A stretch of 64,000 nucleotides of DNA from Tianweitania sp. UT-5YL-CI-8 (GCF_030010215.1 NZ_JASCRR010000006.1:186001-250000); one strand, 5' to 3'; positions 16,252 to 25,881 are shown, counted from the stretch's first letter. Made by a program: numbers and translations. The notes: generated by a model not told the origin, from the sequence alone.

Positions 16252-17445
16252 ATGAACAGTCTCGATCTCCCCGGCCGCCCCGAGGATACCCGTGTCGTTG
16301 TCGCCATGTCGGGCGGCGTCGACTCCTCGGTCGTCGCCGGCCTCCTGAAACAGGAAGGTTATGACGTCGTCGGCGTCACCCTTCAGCTCTACGATCATGG
16401 CGCGGCCACCCACCGCGCCGGCTCGTGCTGCGCCGGCCAGGACATTGCCGACGCCCGCCGTGTTTCCGAAACGCTCGGCATCCCGCATTACGTGCTCGAC
16501 TACGAGCAGCGTTTCCGCGAGGCGGTGATCGATCCCTTCGCCGAAAGCTACATGGCGGGCGAAACGCCGATCCCCTGCGTATCGTGCAACCAGACCGTCA
16601 AGTTCGCCGACCTTCTCGCCACAGCGCGCGAACTGGGCGCCGATGCGCTCGCCACCGGCCATTACATCCGCAGCCGCGCCGAAGGCGCCCACCGCGCGCT
16701 CTACCGGCCGGTCGATGCCGACCGCGACCAGAGCTATTTCCTGTTCGCCACCACCCAGGAGCAGATCGATTATTTGCGCTTTCCCCTGGGCGGCATGTCC
16801 AAGCCCGACGTGCGCGCGGCCGCCGAGCGCATGGGGCTGGTCGTCGCCGCCAAGCAGGATAGCCAGGACATCTGCTTCGTGCCGCAGGGCAAATACACCG
16901 ACATCATCGCCAAGCTCCGGCCCACGGCTGCCAATCCCGGCGAAATCGTCCATATCGACGGCCGTGTGTTGGGCCGGCATGACGGCATCCTGCGCTTCAC
17001 AATCGGCCAGCGCCGCGGCATCGGCGTCGCTTCGAGCGAACCGCTCTATGTCGTGCATCTCGACGCCGAGCGCGCCCGCGTCGTCGTAGGCCCGCGCGAG
17101 GCGCTGGAAACGCACAAGATCTTCCTGCGCAACATGAACTGGCTGGGCGACGAAGCCCTCGCCGACACGCCCGCGCAGGGCATCGAAATGTTCGCGAAAG
17201 TGCGCTCGTCGCGCCCGCCGCGTCCCGTCAGCCTGCATCGCCGAAACGGTGCAACCTGGGTCGAACTGGCCGAAGGCGAAGCCGGCATCGCGCCTGGACA
17301 GGCCTGCGTGCTCTATTCCGATGAAGGCAACGAAGCCCGCGTCTTCGGCGGCGGCTTCATCGAACGCTCGGAACGCGGCGCCGAAGCCGAAGCCATGCTT
17401 AACCGGCTGGCTGGGAAACCGGCTCAGCGCGTCTCCGCAGCCTGA
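16252..17445 (+). CDS. mnmA: tRNA-specific 2-thiouridylase MnmA
   Basis: Makes the 2-thio group of wobble uridine in Lys, Glu and Gln tRNAs, using ATP and sulfur relayed by a persulfide. In 397 residues the PP-loop 'SGGVDSS' is at 20-26, the first catalytic Cys at 112 in 'CVSCNQ', and the second at about 208 in 'QDSQDICFV'. The C-terminal beta-barrel ('TIGQRRGIG') binds the tRNA. Length and all motifs match the family. A good sigma-70 promoter lies just upstream. An AT-rich gene begins 5 bases after its stop. Confidence 0.96.
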   Translation: MNSLDLPGRPEDTRVVVAMSGGVDSSVVAGLLKQEGYDVVGVTLQLYDHGAATHRAGSCCAGQDIADARRVSETLGIPHYVLDYEQRFREAVIDPFAESYMAGETPIPCVSCNQTVKFADLLATARELGADALATGHYIRSRAEGAHRALYRPVDADRDQSYFLFATTQEQIDYLRFPLGGMSKPDVRAAAERMGLVVAAKQDSQDICFVPQGKYTDIIAKLRPTAANPGEIVHIDGRVLGRHDGILRFTIGQRRGIGVASSEPLYVVHLDAERARVVVGPREALETHKIFLRNMNWLGDEALADTPAQGIEMFAKVRSSRPPRPVSLHRRNGATWVELAEGEAGIAPGQACVLYSDEGNEARVFGGGFIERSERGAEAEAMLNRLAGKPAQRVSAA

Positions 17446-17449
17446 TGGA

Positions 17450-17839
17450 ATGAAGCGACTTTGGGTTTTGATCTCAGCTTGGCTTGGAGCGGTGGCTGAG
17501 GTCTCCGCAACCTTTTGCTATGCGTTCTTGGATCGACGCGTACCGTTGATGGCAAAAGCGTTGGTTATTCCATTCTTTATTTCAATTCAGATTGTATCGG
17601 CGGCCTCGATGGCCATCAACAAATACCTAATATTTGCAGTAGGTTCTTTAATAATTCCGGCTAATGCATTTTTGTATATGAAATTATTTTTATTCCTTAC
17701 GCCAAATGATATTTTTGACTTTCATTATAAAAGATCAAAAAAATGGCTTCCGTTAACTGCGTATATCAATTCATTCTTTGAAATATCGGTTCTTTTTTTC
17801 CCGATCATGGGAGTTCTATTGTATATTCTGGATTCATGA
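17450..17839 (+). CDS. AT-rich small membrane protein, unknown
   Basis: 129 residues with about four hydrophobic segments (roughly 5-28, 38-60, 63-85 and 104-126) and the charged loop 'NDIFDFHYKRSKKWLP' between the last two. I recognise no family. Its base composition is far lower in GC than every neighbour, with many ATA, TTA, TTT and AAA codons that are rare elsewhere in the window. It starts 5 bases after mnmA ends, with an in-frame opening upstream that is only the mnmA shadow. The composition suggests recent transfer. No transposase or direct repeat is visible around it. Confidence 0.6.
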   Translation: MKRLWVLISAWLGAVAEVSATFCYAFLDRRVPLMAKALVIPFFISIQIVSAASMAINKYLIFAVGSLIIPANAFLYMKLFLFLTPNDIFDFHYKRSKKWLPLTAYINSFFEISVLFFPIMGVLLYILDS

Positions 17840-18046
17840 AATGGGTCTTGAGTGCCGCGCTGGTTTCCTTCTTGAGCGATGAAGCACGATCTGACACAAC
17901 ATTGAAATTCATCTTCAAAGGTTGAGACGGTCTCGCACCGTTGTTATCCAGAGATGTACGCCCGCAGAATACCGCAATTCGAAGCAGTTGCCGCACGGGT
18001 ACATGCAAGAATTGACAGTTTTCAACTCTTTCATAGCAAGCAAGCC

Positions 18047-19000
18047 TCACCCGTGCGTCACGGACCCTTGCGTCAGGATCCGCAGCACGGCGATAGCTTC
18101 CTCGCCGCCGGTGCGGGGTTCCTCGCGGGTCTGGACGCAGTGGATGAAATGCTCCAATTCGCGCGTCAGCGCCATGGCAGGCTCGACCGGCAGATATTCG
18201 GGATCGGCCCAGGTGAAGGCATGGCCATTGTCCTCGCGCCAAACCTTGTGGCGGTAGATGGCAAGCTTGCGCTCCCACGGCTCGATGTCGTCGAACACGG
18301 CCATCGCCTTGTCGCCGACAACGGCGATGCGGCGCTCGCGATAGGCGTTGAGGCGCGAGGCAAAGACGTGGCCGCGCACGCCGCCTGGAAACGTCATATG
18401 GACATGGGCGAAGTCGCTGAGATGGTCGACCAGAGCCGCGCCCTCGCCGCTCACCGTCTCCGGCTCGGTGCCGGTAATGGCCAAAATCATCGACAGATCG
18501 TGCGGCGCGAGATCCCACAGCGCATCGTTTTCGGTGTGGAACTTGCCGAGCCCCAACCGGTGCGAATGGATGTAGCCGATCTTGCCCAACTCGCCGCTGT
18601 CGGCCAGCGCCTTTAGCCCCTCGAAAGCCGGATGAAAGCGCAAGATGTGGCCGACCATGAAGACACGGCCGGCATCGCGCGCCGCCTGCACCGCCCGCTC
18701 GGCATCCGCCACCGTCAGCGCGATGGGCTTTTCCACCAGCACGTCCTTGCCGGCCTTGACGGCACGCTCGGCATAGTCGGCATGGAACTGCGCGGGCAGC
18801 GCCAAGACGATGGCATCAATGTCGGGGCTGGCGATCAGTGCGTCAGAGGTCAGCGCGAGGCAGCCATGTTCGGCGGCCTTTGCCTCGGCGCGTTCGAGAT
18901 AGACATCGGAAACGGCGGCCAGAGCGCCAAGCCCCTTGAGGGTGCGGATGTGGTTGCTGCCCCAGTATCCGCATCCCAGCACTGCAATGCGCGGCGTCAT
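18047..19000 (-). CDS. Gfo/Idh/MocA-family oxidoreductase
   Basis: A 317-residue NAD(P)-dependent oxidoreductase. The Rossmann motif 'GCGYWGSNHIRTL' is at residues 9-21, the family marker 'VEKPIALT' near 93 supplies the catalytic Lys, and 'ENDALWDLAPHDLSMI' near 165 holds the His/Asp pair of the sugar site. It resembles the WbpB-type enzymes that oxidise the 3-position of UDP-sugar acids, but no sugar-biosynthesis neighbours support that. The roughly 200 bases between its stop and the AT-rich gene hold nothing I can assign. Confidence 0.85.
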   Translation of the reverse strand: MTPRIAVLGCGYWGSNHIRTLKGLGALAAVSDVYLERAEAKAAEHGCLALTSDALIASPDIDAIVLALPAQFHADYAERAVKAGKDVLVEKPIALTVADAERAVQAARDAGRVFMVGHILRFHPAFEGLKALADSGELGKIGYIHSHRLGLGKFHTENDALWDLAPHDLSMILAITGTEPETVSGEGAALVDHLSDFAHVHMTFPGGVRGHVFASRLNAYRERRIAVVGDKAMAVFDDIEPWERKLAIYRHKVWREDNGHAFTWADPEYLPVEPAMALTRELEHFIHCVQTREEPRTGGEEAIAVLRILTQGSVTHG

Positions 19001-19110
19001 GATGGTTCCGATCCCTGTCCATTCCGTACGCGCCCGACATAGCGATCCGAAAAAGCGAACTCAAGCCCGCAGGGCTGCAATCACGGAGTGCCGCCCTGTT
19101 TGCCGAGATT

Positions 19111-19923
19111 TCAAACCGTCGCGCCCTTGTCCCACCAGCGGTGGAAATGATGCACCGGCCCCCTGCCTTTGCCGATGGTCAGCGTCTCGGATGCCACGAG
19201 CGCGTCGTGCAGATAGGCTTTTGCCGTGCCCACAGCGGCCTCGAGCGTAGCCCCCTTGGCCAGTTCGGCTGTGATCGCGGCGGCCAGCGTGCAGCCTGTG
19301 CCATGGTCGTTGCGCGTGGCCAGCCTGGGCTTGGCGAAGCGATGCACCGTCTTGCCGTCGAACAGAAGGTCGGTGCTGTCTTGGTCCGATCCGTGCCCGC
19401 CCTTGACCAGCACGGATTTCGCTCCCATCGCCACGATAGCCCGCGCCTGGCGCAGCATTGACGCCTCGTCGGCAGCCAGAGGCTCACCCGTCAGAAGTGC
19501 TGCTTCGGGCAGGTTGGGCGTCACGATGGCAGCCAGAGGCAGAAGCCTTCGGCGCAAGGTCTCGACGGCGTCCGGCTGCAGCAACGCGTGGCCCGATGTC
19601 GCCACCATCACCGGGTCGAGGACGATGGGCACGGTCACATCCGCCAACGCATCGGCGATAGCCTCGATGGTGGCGACGCGCGAGACCATTCCGATCTTTA
19701 TCGCACCGACATCGAGGTCCGACAGCACAGCCTCGATCTGGGCCGCAACCATGTTGGGCGAGATGTCCTCGATGGCCGACACGCCGAGCGTGTTCTGCGC
19801 GGTGACGGCCGTCAGCGCGGAAGCACCATAGACGCCGAGAGCGGAAAAGGTCTTCAGATCGGCCTGAATGCCGGCGCCGCCGCCGCTGTCCGATCCGGCA
19901 ATGGTAAGTGCAATCACCGTCAT
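19111..19923 (-). CDS. thiD: Hydroxymethylpyrimidine/phosphomethylpyrimidine kinase
   Basis: Phosphorylates HMP and then HMP-phosphate to HMP-diphosphate for thiamine synthesis. A 270-residue ribokinase-fold protein with the start motif 'GSDSGGGAGIQADLKTF' (residues 9-25) and the anion-hole motif 'HGTGCTLAAAI' near 210. Last gene of the riboswitch operon. Its ATG overlaps the thiE stop as ATGA, which argues for translational coupling and fixes the start at 19923. Confidence 0.95.
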   Translation of the reverse strand: MTVIALTIAGSDSGGGAGIQADLKTFSALGVYGASALTAVTAQNTLGVSAIEDISPNMVAAQIEAVLSDLDVGAIKIGMVSRVATIEAIADALADVTVPIVLDPVMVATSGHALLQPDAVETLRRRLLPLAAIVTPNLPEAALLTGEPLAADEASMLRQARAIVAMGAKSVLVKGGHGSDQDSTDLLFDGKTVHRFAKPRLATRNDHGTGCTLAAAITAELAKGATLEAAVGTAKAYLHDALVASETLTIGKGRGPVHHFHRWWDKGATV

Positions 19924-20582
19924 GCGCCGCGCTCCTTCAAGGCGAGATCGACCGCGTTGCGCAGTTCTCGCGTGGCCTGGGCGGGATCGGCGGCGCGGAA
20001 GATCGCTGAAATCACCGCAACCCCATCGGCACCGGCGGAGATCGCCTGCGGTGCGGTCTGCAGATCGATGCCGGCAATGGCACCTATCGGCAGGTCGGGC
20101 CGCACGGCACGGATGCGCGCCGAAAGCGCCGACAAGCCTGCAAGCCCCACCGGAGCGTCGGGATTGGTCTTGGAAATGGTCGCAAACACCCCGCCTATGC
20201 AGGCATAGTCGGCGGATGACTGCGCCGCCACATCGGCATCCGCATCGTTCTTGACCGTCAGGCCGATGATCGCATCCGGTCCGAGCAGGCGGCGGGCGTC
20301 TTCGCACACCATATCCTCGCGGCCGAGATGGACGCCCTCGACGCCCGCGGCCAGCGCCACGTCGATGCGGTCGTTGACCACCAGCGGCACACCGGTGCCG
20401 GCGAGCGCGGCATGGATGGCGCGGGCGCGCTCGACCATCGCCCGCGTCGGCGAGGCCTTGTCACGATACTGGATCAGCGTCGCCCCGTTCTCAGCAGCGA
20501 CGCGCGCCAGCTCCGCCAGGCGGGTGGGGTCGAGATTGTCGGCGTCGACCAGGGCGTTGAGACGATAATCAACCTTGGGCAT
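19920..20582 (-). CDS. thiE: Thiamine-phosphate synthase
   Basis: Joins HMP-diphosphate with thiazole phosphate. A 220-residue TIM barrel with 'IQYRDK' near residue 37, 'VNDRIDVALAAGVEGVHLG' (split around residues 68-86) and 'GGVFATISKTN' near 130, the phosphate and pyrophosphate sites of the family. The start is placed at 'MPKVDYRLN'; longer in-frame starts run back into thiM and have no family match. The thiM stop lies 14 bases inside this gene. Confidence 0.95.
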   Translation of the reverse strand: MPKVDYRLNALVDADNLDPTRLAELARVAAENGATLIQYRDKASPTRAMVERARAIHAALAGTGVPLVVNDRIDVALAAGVEGVHLGREDMVCEDARRLLGPDAIIGLTVKNDADADVAAQSSADYACIGGVFATISKTNPDAPVGLAGLSALSARIRAVRPDLPIGAIAGIDLQTAPQAISAGADGVAVISAIFRAADPAQATRELRNAVDLALKERGA

Positions 20583-21315
20583 GGGAAATGTCGATCCTTG
20601 CATGGGTTTGGAGGGCATCGGCATCGAGCGCGGCCAGCGCATCGAGCAGCGCGGGGCCGAAGGTGCCGGGGCCGCGGCTGAAGGGTGCCGCCAGCTCCGC
20701 GGCGACACCGATGGCGGCCATGGCGGCGGCGGCTGCTTTCAGCGCGTCGGGCTCGACCGCCACGAAGGCGGCGAGCACGCCGCCGGCCAGGCAGCCGGTG
20801 CCGGTGACCTGCGCCATCAGCGGATGCCCGTTCGACACAGTGATCGTCGTGCCGGCAAAGGCGATCGTGTCGCGCGCGCCGGTCTCCACCCGCACCACGT
20901 TGTCCGGCAGCGTTCCGATAGCGGCCATCTCGGCATGGTTGCCGCGCACCACGGCGGGGCCGGCCTCGATGAGCTCCCGCGCAAAAACGAGCCGCAGGTC
21001 GGACAGGTTGCAATGCACCGGATCGAGCACCCAGCGTCTGCCGAGCTTCCGCGCCTCTGCCACCGCGACGCGGCTCGACTCTCGCCGCGCCGGGTCGAGC
21101 GTGCCGAGATTGACCACCATGATGTCGGTGCGGGCGACGAAGGATGCGACCTCGTCGATGCTCGACGTCATCGAAGGATGCGCCCCGAGAGCCGACAGGC
21201 CGTCGGCCATGAATTTCTGCACCACCGTATTGGTCAGGCAATGCACGCGCGGGCTGCGCTGCCTGATCTCTGAAAGGCAGCGCGATGCGGTCTCGACGAT
21301 ATAAGCAGGCGTCAT
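20569..21315 (-). CDS. thiM: Hydroxyethylthiazole kinase
   Basis: Salvages the thiazole moiety by phosphorylation. 248 residues in the ribokinase-like fold, with 'HCLTNTVVQKF' near residue 25, 'VLDPVHCN' near 94 and the 'GTGCLAGG' anion hole near 172. Together with ThiD and ThiE, it makes this a salvage operon: pyrimidine and thiazole are taken up, phosphorylated and joined, and no thiC or thiG is present here. Its ATG overlaps the thiY stop. Confidence 0.95.
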   Translation of the reverse strand: MTPAYIVETASRCLSEIRQRSPRVHCLTNTVVQKFMADGLSALGAHPSMTSSIDEVASFVARTDIMVVNLGTLDPARRESSRVAVAEARKLGRRWVLDPVHCNLSDLRLVFARELIEAGPAVVRGNHAEMAAIGTLPDNVVRVETGARDTIAFAGTTITVSNGHPLMAQVTGTGCLAGGVLAAFVAVEPDALKAAAAAMAAIGVAAELAAPFSRGPGTFGPALLDALAALDADALQTHARIDISHAQG

Positions 21316-22253
21316 GGCAGGCTCACCGCGATGGCGTCCACGGCGGGCGCCGACTTGATCAGCCCTTGTTCCCGCAGGAAGGCGCCGAAGCGTTCGTAGC
21401 GACCACGATCAAGCGCCGCCGGCCGCTTGGCGAAGCGCGGCAGTGTCGCCGCCCAGGCCTGGCGGTTGAGTTCGTCGTCAAGGTCGGGATGCGCCTTGAT
21501 GAACAGTTTCCACGCCTCGTCGGGATGGTTGGTCAGCCAGATCGCCCCCTTTTCCACTGCTGCCAAAAAGCGCGGCAGGCGCGGATCGGCAGCCAGCTCC
21601 TTGCGGGTGACGAAGATCAGCTCGTCATAGGCCGGCACACCGTGCTCTTCGGGGTAAAAGGCGCGGCCCTCATGGCCTTCGATGCGCATCTGCGCCAGCT
21701 CGAAATTGCGGAAGCCGCCGATGGTGGCCTCGACCCTGCCGGCGATCAGCGAGGGCGACAGCGAGAAATTGACATTGACCAGTTTGACATCGTCCTTGGA
21801 GAGCCCCGCGCCCTTGAGCATCTGGCCCAGCATCGCGTCCTCGAAGCCGGCGACCGAAAAGCCGACCGTCTTGCCCTTGAGGTCGGCCAGCGTCTTGATC
21901 GGGCCGTCGGCCAGCACCGTCACCGTGTTGAGCGGCGTTTCAACCAGCGTACCGAACCGCACCAGCGGCAGACCGGCACCGACGTCGAGATAGAGATTGG
22001 GCTGGTAATGCACGGCAATGTCGGCCTGCCCGGCCGCCACCAGGCGCGGCGGCGCGGACGGATCGGCCGGCGGGGTCAGTTCGACCTCCAGCCCTTCGTC
22101 AGCGAAATAGCCGAGCTCCTGGGCTACCACCAGCGGCGCATGGTCGGGATTGACGAACCATTCGAGCAGCACCGACAGTTTGTCGGCAGCGGAGGCCGGC
22201 ACGGGGAGTGCGGCGAGGGCAAGGCCGGCGGCAAGGGCAAGGGCACGGATCAC
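21312..22253 (-). CDS. thiY: ABC transporter substrate-binding protein for a thiamine precursor (ThiY/NMT1 type)
   Basis: 313 residues with a signal peptide (hydrophobic residues 3-20, cut near 'ASA' at 22) and the NMT1/THI5-like fold: 'EWFVNPDHAPLVVAQELGYF' region, 'GFSVAGFEDAM' and the late 'DEAWKLF' helix. Members bind formylaminopyrimidine or HMP in the periplasm. The start is GTG 22253, which follows aaggaaa by about 8 bases; the riboswitch operon supports the role. It overlaps the thiX stop by 4 bases. Confidence 0.88.
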   Translation of the reverse strand: MIRALALAAGLALAALPVPASAADKLSVLLEWFVNPDHAPLVVAQELGYFADEGLEVELTPPADPSAPPRLVAAGQADIAVHYQPNLYLDVGAGLPLVRFGTLVETPLNTVTVLADGPIKTLADLKGKTVGFSVAGFEDAMLGQMLKGAGLSKDDVKLVNVNFSLSPSLIAGRVEATIGGFRNFELAQMRIEGHEGRAFYPEEHGVPAYDELIFVTRKELAADPRLPRFLAAVEKGAIWLTNHPDEAWKLFIKAHPDLDDELNRQAWAATLPRFAKRPAALDRGRYERFGAFLREQGLIKSAPAVDAIAVSLP

Positions 22254-23059
22254 GTGGAAATTTCCTTTCGAGGCATGATGAAACGGGAGGCGCGTTCGGG
22301 CGCGGTTTCGCGCGCCCAGGGCGCAAGCGGGGCGGTGGCGGCATCGACCAGCGCACGCAGCACGAGCGTGAGAACCGCGATAAACACCAGTGCGGCAAAG
22401 ACCTCGGCCGTCTGCATGCGGGCATTGGCCTGCAGCATGACGAAGCCGAGACCGCCGGCCGAGCCGACCCACTCGCCCACCACCGCGCCCAGCGGCGCGA
22501 GCGGGGCTGCCACCTTCACGCCCGAGACGAAATAGGGCAGCGCCAGCGGTACGCGGATAAGACGCAGCACCTGCAGCGGGCTGGCAGGGGTGAGCGCGCA
22601 GGCGTCGAGCACGGCGCGGTCGGTGCGGCGGATGCCGTCGGCAAAGGCGGAGGCGACGGGAAAGAAGACGATCAGCGACGTCATCACCACCTTCGACGCC
22701 ATGCCGAAGCCGAACCAGATGACCAGAAGCGGCGCGATGGCGAAGACCGGCAGCGCCTGCAGCACGAGGACCAGCGGCCAGACGAGGCTGCCGATGCGTG
22801 GCAGCGCTGCGATGCCGATGGCCACCAGCGCACCCGCCAGCGTGCCCGCCAGCAGGCCGAGACAGGCTTCGGAGAAGGTCAGCATGGCGTGACGCCCGAG
22901 AAACTCCGCGCGCAGTACCAGTTGGGCGGCAACGGCGGCCGGCGCGGGCAAAATGAAGGCGGGCGGTGCGAACAGCCAGATGGCGAGTTGCCAGATCAGG
23001 AGCACCGCCAGCAAGCCGCCGGCAACAGCCCGCGTAATGCCGCGCAGGCCCAGCGCCAT
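22250..23059 (-). CDS. thiX: ABC transporter permease for a thiamine precursor
   Basis: An inner-membrane permease with about six membrane helices and the BPD_transp_1 coupling loop 'ALTPASPLQVLRLIRVPLALP' (split around residues 175-195) that docks an ATPase. As the first gene after the TPP riboswitch it should be repressed when thiamine is ample. The start is uncertain: ATG 23059 begins the natural first helix region, but GTG 23095 and ATG 23131 are also in frame. No ATPase gene is present beside it. Confidence 0.85.
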   Translation of the reverse strand: MALGLRGITRAVAGGLLAVLLIWQLAIWLFAPPAFILPAPAAVAAQLVLRAEFLGRHAMLTFSEACLGLLAGTLAGALVAIGIAALPRIGSLVWPLVLVLQALPVFAIAPLLVIWFGFGMASKVVMTSLIVFFPVASAFADGIRRTDRAVLDACALTPASPLQVLRLIRVPLALPYFVSGVKVAAPLAPLGAVVGEWVGSAGGLGFVMLQANARMQTAEVFAALVFIAVLTLVLRALVDAATAPLAPWARETAPERASRFIMPRKEIST

Positions 23060-23164
23060 GGCCGATGCTGTAGCTGGATAAAACGGTCTTCCCACCTCGG
23101 TCCCTTCAGGCTCGCCAGAAGACCGGGGCATGGCGGAAAGAGCCAGAAGTGGGGAACAAACCCT

Positions 23165-23260
23165 CGTTCCGTTCCTACGCCGGCATGACCCGGATCAGGT
23201 TCAAGGGTCCGGCTCCACGCCATCTCAGCACCGTTCAGTGCACCCCTCGGATGCGCGGGA
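23165..23260 (-). ncRNA. TPP riboswitch (THI element)
   Basis: Read on the minus strand, it shows the conserved blocks in order: 'GGGGTGC', 'GCTGAGAT', then 'ACCCTTGAACCTGATCCGGG' followed by 'TCATGCCGGCGTAGGAA'. These are the thiamine-diphosphate-binding core of the THI box. It ends 34-106 bases before the possible thiX starts. On ligand binding it should block transcription or translation of the whole thiX-thiY-thiM-thiE-thiD operon. Confidence 0.97.
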
Positions 23261-23371
23261 CAATAGCGGCGAAGACTATGCTGTCAAGCGGCGCCGAAAC
23301 GTTCGCCGGCATCCGAAGCTTGGGGCGGCGGCACGGCGGTGATATGCTTGCAGGCGAGTTGGAGGACCGCG

Positions 23372-23812
23372 ATGAAGGAACCATCCCGAAAGCCCGCAAG
23401 CAAACCTGCCGAGCCGGTCCTGCTGTCGGGCGGCAATCCTCAGATCGCCAAGGGCTATGGCGACGAACCGGTGCAGGCCTATATCGCCGCCATGCCGGGG
23501 TGGAAACGCCACATCGGGCAGCGTATTGACGCGCTGATCGTCCGCGCTGTCCCTGAGGTTAGCAAGGCGGTGAAATGGAACTCGCCATTCTACGGCATCG
23601 AGGGCCAGGGCTGGTTCATGAGCATGCACTGCTTCACGAAATATGTGAAAGTGGCGTTCTTCCGCGGCGCCTCCCTGCAACCCGTGCCGCCCGGCACGTC
23701 CAAGCAGAAGGATGTCCGCTATCTCGACATCCATGAGAACGACGCCATCGATGAGGCGCAGTTCACTGCCTGGGTGGCGCAGGCGAGCCAACTGCCCGGC
23801 GAAAAAATGTGA
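23372..23812 (+). CDS. DUF1801-domain protein
   Basis: 146 residues of the DUF1801/YdhG fold, small alpha-beta proteins of unknown biochemical role. Family marks are 'VKWNSPFYGIEGQGWF' near residue 69 and 'YLDIHENDAIDEAQF' near 119. The start ATG 23372 follows ggagga by 5 bases. A paralogue follows 22 bases later, so the two are probably cotranscribed. It is divergent from the thi operon. Confidence 0.85.
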   Translation: MKEPSRKPASKPAEPVLLSGGNPQIAKGYGDEPVQAYIAAMPGWKRHIGQRIDALIVRAVPEVSKAVKWNSPFYGIEGQGWFMSMHCFTKYVKVAFFRGASLQPVPPGTSKQKDVRYLDIHENDAIDEAQFTAWVAQASQLPGEKM

Positions 23813-23834
23813 CGTTGACATCGGGAGCGACATC

Positions 23835-24248
23835 ATGCCGACCAAACCAGCAACGACCGAAACCGAACCCTCTGCCTCGCAGCGCATCGATGCGCGGATC
23901 GCGGAGTTAGGCGACTGGCGCGGCGAAACCCTCGCCCGCGTCCGCGCCCTCATCAAGCAGGCCGACCCGGACGTGGTCGAGACATGGAAGTGGCGCGGCG
24001 TGCCGGTGTGGGAGCATGAGGGCATCCTCTGCACCGGCGAGACCTATAAGTCGGTCGTGAAACTGACCTTCGCCAAGGGCGCTTCGCTGGACGATCCCAA
24101 AACGCTGTTCAACTCCAGCCTGGACGGCAACACCCGCCGCGCCATCGACATCCACGAAGGCGAGACCATCGACGAAGAGGCGCTGAAGGCGCTGATCACG
24201 GCAGCGGTGGCGCTGAATGTGGGGAAGCAGAAAAAATCAGTGCGATAA
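23835..24248 (+). CDS. DUF1801-domain protein, second copy
   Basis: 137 residues, paralogous to the preceding gene: 'VVETWKWRGVPVWEHEGILC' (split at about 48-67) aligns with the 'VKWNSP' block, and 'AIDIHEGETIDEEAL' near 107 with the 'DIHEND' block. It has its own ribosome-binding site gggagcg. No catalytic residues are known for the family. Confidence 0.85.
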   Translation: MPTKPATTETEPSASQRIDARIAELGDWRGETLARVRALIKQADPDVVETWKWRGVPVWEHEGILCTGETYKSVVKLTFAKGASLDDPKTLFNSSLDGNTRRAIDIHEGETIDEEALKALITAAVALNVGKQKKSVR

Positions 24249-24357
24249 CCATCCCTCCGCCGCCAATCTCACGTCGCGTCGAACGCTTCGAGCATCAGGC
24301 CGATGATGTCGTCGACCGGCTTGTTGGACTTAAAGAGATTGCTTCACAGCGAATGCA

Positions 24358-24387
24358 GAAAAGCCGCGGCTTGCGCCACGGCTTTTC
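24358..24387 (+). terminator. Hairpin after the DUF1801 pair
   Basis: Arms gaaaagccg (24358-24366) and cggcttttc (24379-24387) with a 12-base loop, ending in TTTT. A good intrinsic terminator for the plus-strand DUF1801 genes. A second hairpin (ccgggc 24412-24417 with gcccgg 24424-24429) lies just after it and may serve the convergent dehydrogenase gene. The rest of 24249-24447 is empty. Confidence 0.6.
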
Positions 24388-24447
24388 AGTATAGTTCGCG
24401 TTGCTTGCAGACCGGGCTTTACCGCCCGGCCTTTGCCGTCGAAAACT

Positions 24448-25881
24448 TCAGATGCCAGCCTGCGTCAGGAACTTGACGTTCAGATAGGGCTCGATGCCTT
24501 CCGCGCCGCCTTCGCTGCCATAGCCCGAATCCTTGATGCCGCCGAAAGGCACTTCCGGCAACGCGAGGCCGAGATGGTTGATGGTGATCATGCCGCTTTC
24601 GACCATGGTGCCCACCTGCGTCGCACGCTTGGCGGAGCTGGTGAAGGCATAGGCGGCGAGGCCGAACGGCAGGCGGTTGGCTTCCTTGGTCAGGTCCTCG
24701 ATGTCGTTGAAGCGCGACACCAGCGCCAGCGGCCCGAAGGGCTCTTCGTTCAGGACGCGCGCTTCCAGCGGAATATCGGTCAGCACGGTCGGCTCGAAGA
24801 AATAGCCCTTGTTGCCGATGCGGCGCCCGCCGGTCTGCACCTTGGCGCCGTGCTTGGTGGCGTCGGCGACCAGATCCTCGATGGCGGCGAGACGGCGCGC
24901 ATTGACGAGCGGCCCCATCGTCGTGTCCTGGGCCATGCCGTCGCCGACCTTGATCTTGCCGACCGAGCCCAGGAACTTATCCAGGAAGCTGTCATAGGCG
25001 TCGTTCTGAACCAGGAAGCGCGTCGGCGACACGCAGACCTGGCCGGCATTGCGGAACTTCGAGGTGGCCAGCAGCGAGGCGGCGTTGTCGAGATCGGCGT
25101 CGTCGAAGACGATGGCAGGCGCATGGCCGCCCAGCTCCATCGTGGCGCGCTTCATATGCGTGCCGGCGAGCGCCGCCAGATGCTTGCCTACAGGCGTCGA
25201 GCCGGTGAACGAGATTTTGCGGATATAGGGGTGCGGGATCAGATATTCCGAAATTTCGGCGGGCACGCCATAGACCAAATTGACCACGCCCTCCGGCACG
25301 CCGGCATCGACGAAGGCGCGGATGAGTTCGGCGGGCGATGCCGGGGTTTCTTCCGGCGCCTTGACGATGATCGAGCAACCCGCGGCAAGTGCGGCAGAGA
25401 CCTTGCGCACCACCTGGTTGATCGGGAAGTTCCACGGGGTGAAGGCCGCGACCGGCCCGACCGGCTCCTTGATGACCAGTTGGAAGACATCGGCGCGGCG
25501 GGCCGGGACCACGCGGCCATAGGCGCGGCGGGCCTCTTCGGCGAACCAGTCGATGGTGTCGGCACCGCCAATGACCTCGCCCTTGGCTTCGGCCAGCGGC
25601 TTGCCCTGTTCGAGCGTCATCAGGCGGCCGATCTCGTCGGCACGGCTGCGCAACAGGTCGGCAGCCTTGCGCATGATCTTGCTGCGGTCATAGGCCGACA
25701 TCGCCTTCCAGGTCTGGAAACCCTTCCAGACCGCTTCCAGCGCCTCGTCGAGGTCGGCTGTCCCGGCATGCGCGACGGTGCCGATCACCTCTTCGGTCGC
25801 AGGATTGACGACGTCGATGGTGCGGCCGGACTGGGCGGGGCGCCATTTGCCGTCGATGAGAAGCAATGTGTCTTTGTACAT
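24448..25881 (-). CDS. NAD-dependent semialdehyde dehydrogenase (succinate- or 2-oxoglutarate-semialdehyde type)
   Basis: 477 residues of the aldehyde dehydrogenase superfamily. 'FTPWNFP' near residue 145 marks the NAD site, 'MELGGHAP' near 248 supplies the general base Glu, and '[10 protein letters not shown]' near 282 the catalytic Cys. Length and motifs are those of the SSADH/GabD group, which also contains 2-oxoglutarate-semialdehyde dehydrogenases (AraE) that end oxidative pentose pathways. The nearby GguC, SDR and sugar transporter make the second reading attractive, but sequence alone cannot decide. The ATG at 25881 is the first codon with family homology. Confidence 0.88.
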   Translation of the reverse strand: MYKDTLLLIDGKWRPAQSGRTIDVVNPATEEVIGTVAHAGTADLDEALEAVWKGFQTWKAMSAYDRSKIMRKAADLLRSRADEIGRLMTLEQGKPLAEAKGEVIGGADTIDWFAEEARRAYGRVVPARRADVFQLVIKEPVGPVAAFTPWNFPINQVVRKVSAALAAGCSIIVKAPEETPASPAELIRAFVDAGVPEGVVNLVYGVPAEISEYLIPHPYIRKISFTGSTPVGKHLAALAGTHMKRATMELGGHAPAIVFDDADLDNAASLLATSKFRNAGQVCVSPTRFLVQNDAYDSFLDKFLGSVGKIKVGDGMAQDTTMGPLVNARRLAAIEDLVADATKHGAKVQTGGRRIGNKGYFFEPTVLTDIPLEARVLNEEPFGPLALVSRFNDIEDLTKEANRLPFGLAAYAFTSSAKRATQVGTMVESGMITINHLGLALPEVPFGGIKDSGYGSEGGAEGIEPYLNVKFLTQAGI

